Of a stretch of 64,000 bases of DNA, positions 62,712 through 64,000 are shown piece after piece; position 1 is the first letter of the stretch; every line of letters begins with the position of its first letter. The stretch is from positions 1 through 64,000 of the forward strand of contig JABABI010000034.1 of the NCBI GenBank assembly GCA_014238335.1. The letters run 5' to 3'. Origin of the DNA: Fuerstiella sp. (lineage in GTDB: Bacteria > Planctomycetota > Planctomycetia > Planctomycetales > Planctomycetaceae). A program made the translations under genes and the position numbers. The notes beneath the pieces are model-generated. The model did not search any database, had not been told where the DNA came from, and saw only the letters and a program-made list of their open reading frames with translations.

Positions 62712-64000
62712 CTATGCGTTTCCGCACGTCTGCTCAACTACCTCAGAAAACTCGCGGACGACAGCAAAATGCGACTCCAGCGCCGCGGCTGACAGCATGG
62801 TTCCATGAACAACTTTCAGACGACGGGCGAGTTGATCGAACTCCGCCGTGTCAATCGCGGGCACCGTCAGATCCAATGCATTCCCTCGCCCCATCCGCAG
62901 ACAGTCGATCAGCTGACGCAGAAAAACGTACGCCCCCTGAACTCGATGAAACAACGATGTCGTCACCTGGCCGGCCTGGCAGGCAGCTGTCAGCGCGGAC
63001 ATCGTATTGGGCCCTCGTAGAGCGGCAAATCGTTGCCCGAAGGACAGTTGCAACGCCTGAACCGCATATTCACAGTCGACCAGGCCGCCATCGCTAAGCT
63101 TCGCATTGACCGTGCCACCATGAACCAGCTGGCGGACCTGCCGTTCCCGCATCGCTCGCATCGCTCCAAAGTCGAAGCCGCCTCCGGAGTAGATGGCCGC
63201 GTGACTGGCCGCGACTACAGATTTCGCAAATTCGGAATCACCACCAACGCACCGCAGTTTGACCAGCGCCTGCCGTTCGAACGGCCATGCATCGCCATCG
63301 TCCGCATAGTAATGTCGGAATGACGCCAGACTCACGGCAGCTGATCCGGCCTGGCCATATGGACGCATCCGCAGGTCGATGTCAAAAATCCCCTTGTGCC
63401 GAGCTTCCACCAGCTCAGTAATGCGGTTCACCAGTCGTTCAAAGAAACTGACACCGGAAAGCGGCACCCGACCATCGCTGCGACATTCATCGGCAAAAAC
63501 GAGAAACATTTCGATGTCGGAGGCAAAGCCCATCTCCACTCCCCCAAATTTCCCAAGCCCGACGATAGTGAATTGGCATTGTTCATTCGACTCGGTGCGC
63601 GGAACCCCATGCGTCAGTGTCAGCTCCCGCCACGCCATGTCGCACGATGCTTTGACAACAACATCCGCCAGTCCGGTGATTTCATTCGAAAAATTCCCAA
63701 ACGGGCCGCAGTGTCCCAGCACATGTCTCAGGTCAATCCGAAACAGATTCCGATCCTTGAAGCGGTTCAGAGTCTCTGCCGGATCCTGCGTGTCCTCTGT
63801 CTGCAACTTCAATTCGCGACGTAGATCGTCTTCCGATACTGTCTGTGTAAGTCGATCGGGGTCAGTCAGTATCGGCAGCAGATCATCAGGGTGGGCTCGC
63901 AGGAAGTCTTCCCATAAATGCCGACTGACTCCCAGGACACGGCTGACAGCGCGCAGAACTTTCGGCTGGCGCAAAGAAGCCACGTCAACACGCCAGTTTT
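62712..64000 (-). CDS. glnE: Glutamine synthetase adenylyltransferase (partial)
   Basis: C-terminal part of GlnE, which adds and removes AMP on glutamine synthetase in response to PII. The frame is open to the window edge, so the N-terminal part lies beyond it; about 429 residues are visible. The nucleotidyltransferase core reads TIVGLGKFGGVEMGFASDIE, with the second acidic site in FDIDLRMRPYG, followed by the PII-uridylyl-transferase-like domain with KLSDGGLVDCEYAVQALQL. Both match the C-terminal adenylyltransferase half of the family. It converges on gap. Confidence 0.9.
   Translation of the reverse strand, partial: NWRVDVASLRQPKVLRAVSRVLGVSRHLWEDFLRAHPDDLLPILTDPDRLTQTVSEDDLRRELKLQTEDTQDPAETLNRFKDRNLFRIDLRHVLGHCGPFGNFSNEITGLADVVVKASCDMAWRELTLTHGVPRTESNEQCQFTIVGLGKFGGVEMGFASDIEMFLVFADECRSDGRVPLSGVSFFERLVNRITELVEARHKGIFDIDLRMRPYGQAGSAAVSLASFRHYYADDGDAWPFERQALVKLRCVGGDSEFAKSVVAASHAAIYSGGGFDFGAMRAMRERQVRQLVHGGTVNAKLSDGGLVDCEYAVQALQLSFGQRFAALRGPNTMSALTAACQAGQVTTSLFHRVQGAYVFLRQLIDCLRMGRGNALDLTVPAIDTAEFDQLARRLKVVHGTMLSAAALESHFAVVREFSEVVEQTCGNA

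Overview
The window is a bacterial chromosome segment, most likely from a member of the Planctomycetota (order Planctomycetales or a close relative). The evidence is a set of families largely confined to or greatly expanded in that phylum: a DUF1501 protein, a DUF1549/DUF1553 cytochrome-type protein, a planctomycete-type cytochrome c fused to WD40 repeats, a PPC-domain giant, a PQQ-propeller secreted protein with an EF-hand, DUF4332 helix-hairpin-helix modules and a transmembrane Ser/Thr kinase. Lipid A type acyltransferase, Mla-type ABC genes and HtrA fit a Gram-negative style envelope. I cannot resolve the genus. No phage, transposase, CRISPR array or integron was found; only short dispersed repeats sit in the intergenic gaps.

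Layout. 0.3-8.6 kb: a mainly leftward unit of methyltransferase, polyprenyl-type GT2, UDP-glucose dehydrogenase, LpxL-like acyltransferase, PrpE-like phosphatase and UvrA, ending in tRNA-Pro(UGG) with a clear terminator; this reads as surface glycan or lipid synthesis joined to a repair gene. 9.0-13.2 kb: a GT-C membrane glycosyltransferase, a secreted cyanophycinase-family peptidase and a Tat-type DUF1501 protein. 13.6-16.3 kb: Ser/Thr kinase, apt and a small helical protein. 16.4-22.8 kb: ceramidase-LamG fusion, DUF2617, PQQ-propeller protein, an AcpH-like protein and xseB. 23-30 kb: an Nramp-fold transporter lacking the family metal motifs, a macrodomain protein, a membrane-anchored flagellar-hook-like protein, and a fused MlaF-MlaE ABC transporter with a membrane-anchored helical partner. 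30.3-39 kb: the planctomycete trio DUF1549/1553, PPC and cytochrome-WD40, two of which carry matching Ala/Lys-rich coiled coils. 39.4-44.6 kb: ribBA, an SSS symporter with a small DUF997-like partner, an oxidoreductase and a small CPNC membrane protein. 45-52.4 kb: a planctomycete secreted protein of unknown function, a YhaN-like SMC-type ATPase with HhH modules paired with a YhaO/SbcD-like protein whose metal ligands are lost, and a FliA/WhiG-type sigma factor with a long structured leader. 52.5-64 kb: a large unknown protein, TrkH, an SMP-30 lactonase-like protein, RNase III lacking one catalytic acid, HtrA, a LuxR-type regulator with no phospho-acceptor, GAPDH with a strong terminator, and the 3' part of glnE.

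The most promising undescribed system is the ATPase/pseudo-nuclease pair at 46.6-51.1 kb: an SbcCD/YhaNO-like architecture in which the nuclease half looks catalytically dead while the ATPase keeps its motifs and has gained about 380 residues of HhH and basic linker, with a nine-guanine tract just after the Walker B region. Next are the coiled-coil-matched cytochrome/PPC operon, the membrane-anchored hook-like protein, and two identical 14-base blocks shared in order by the leaders of ribBA and the sigma factor gene.

Start codons were re-chosen where a ribosome site, signal peptide, overlap or alignment favoured it; the reasons are given per gene.
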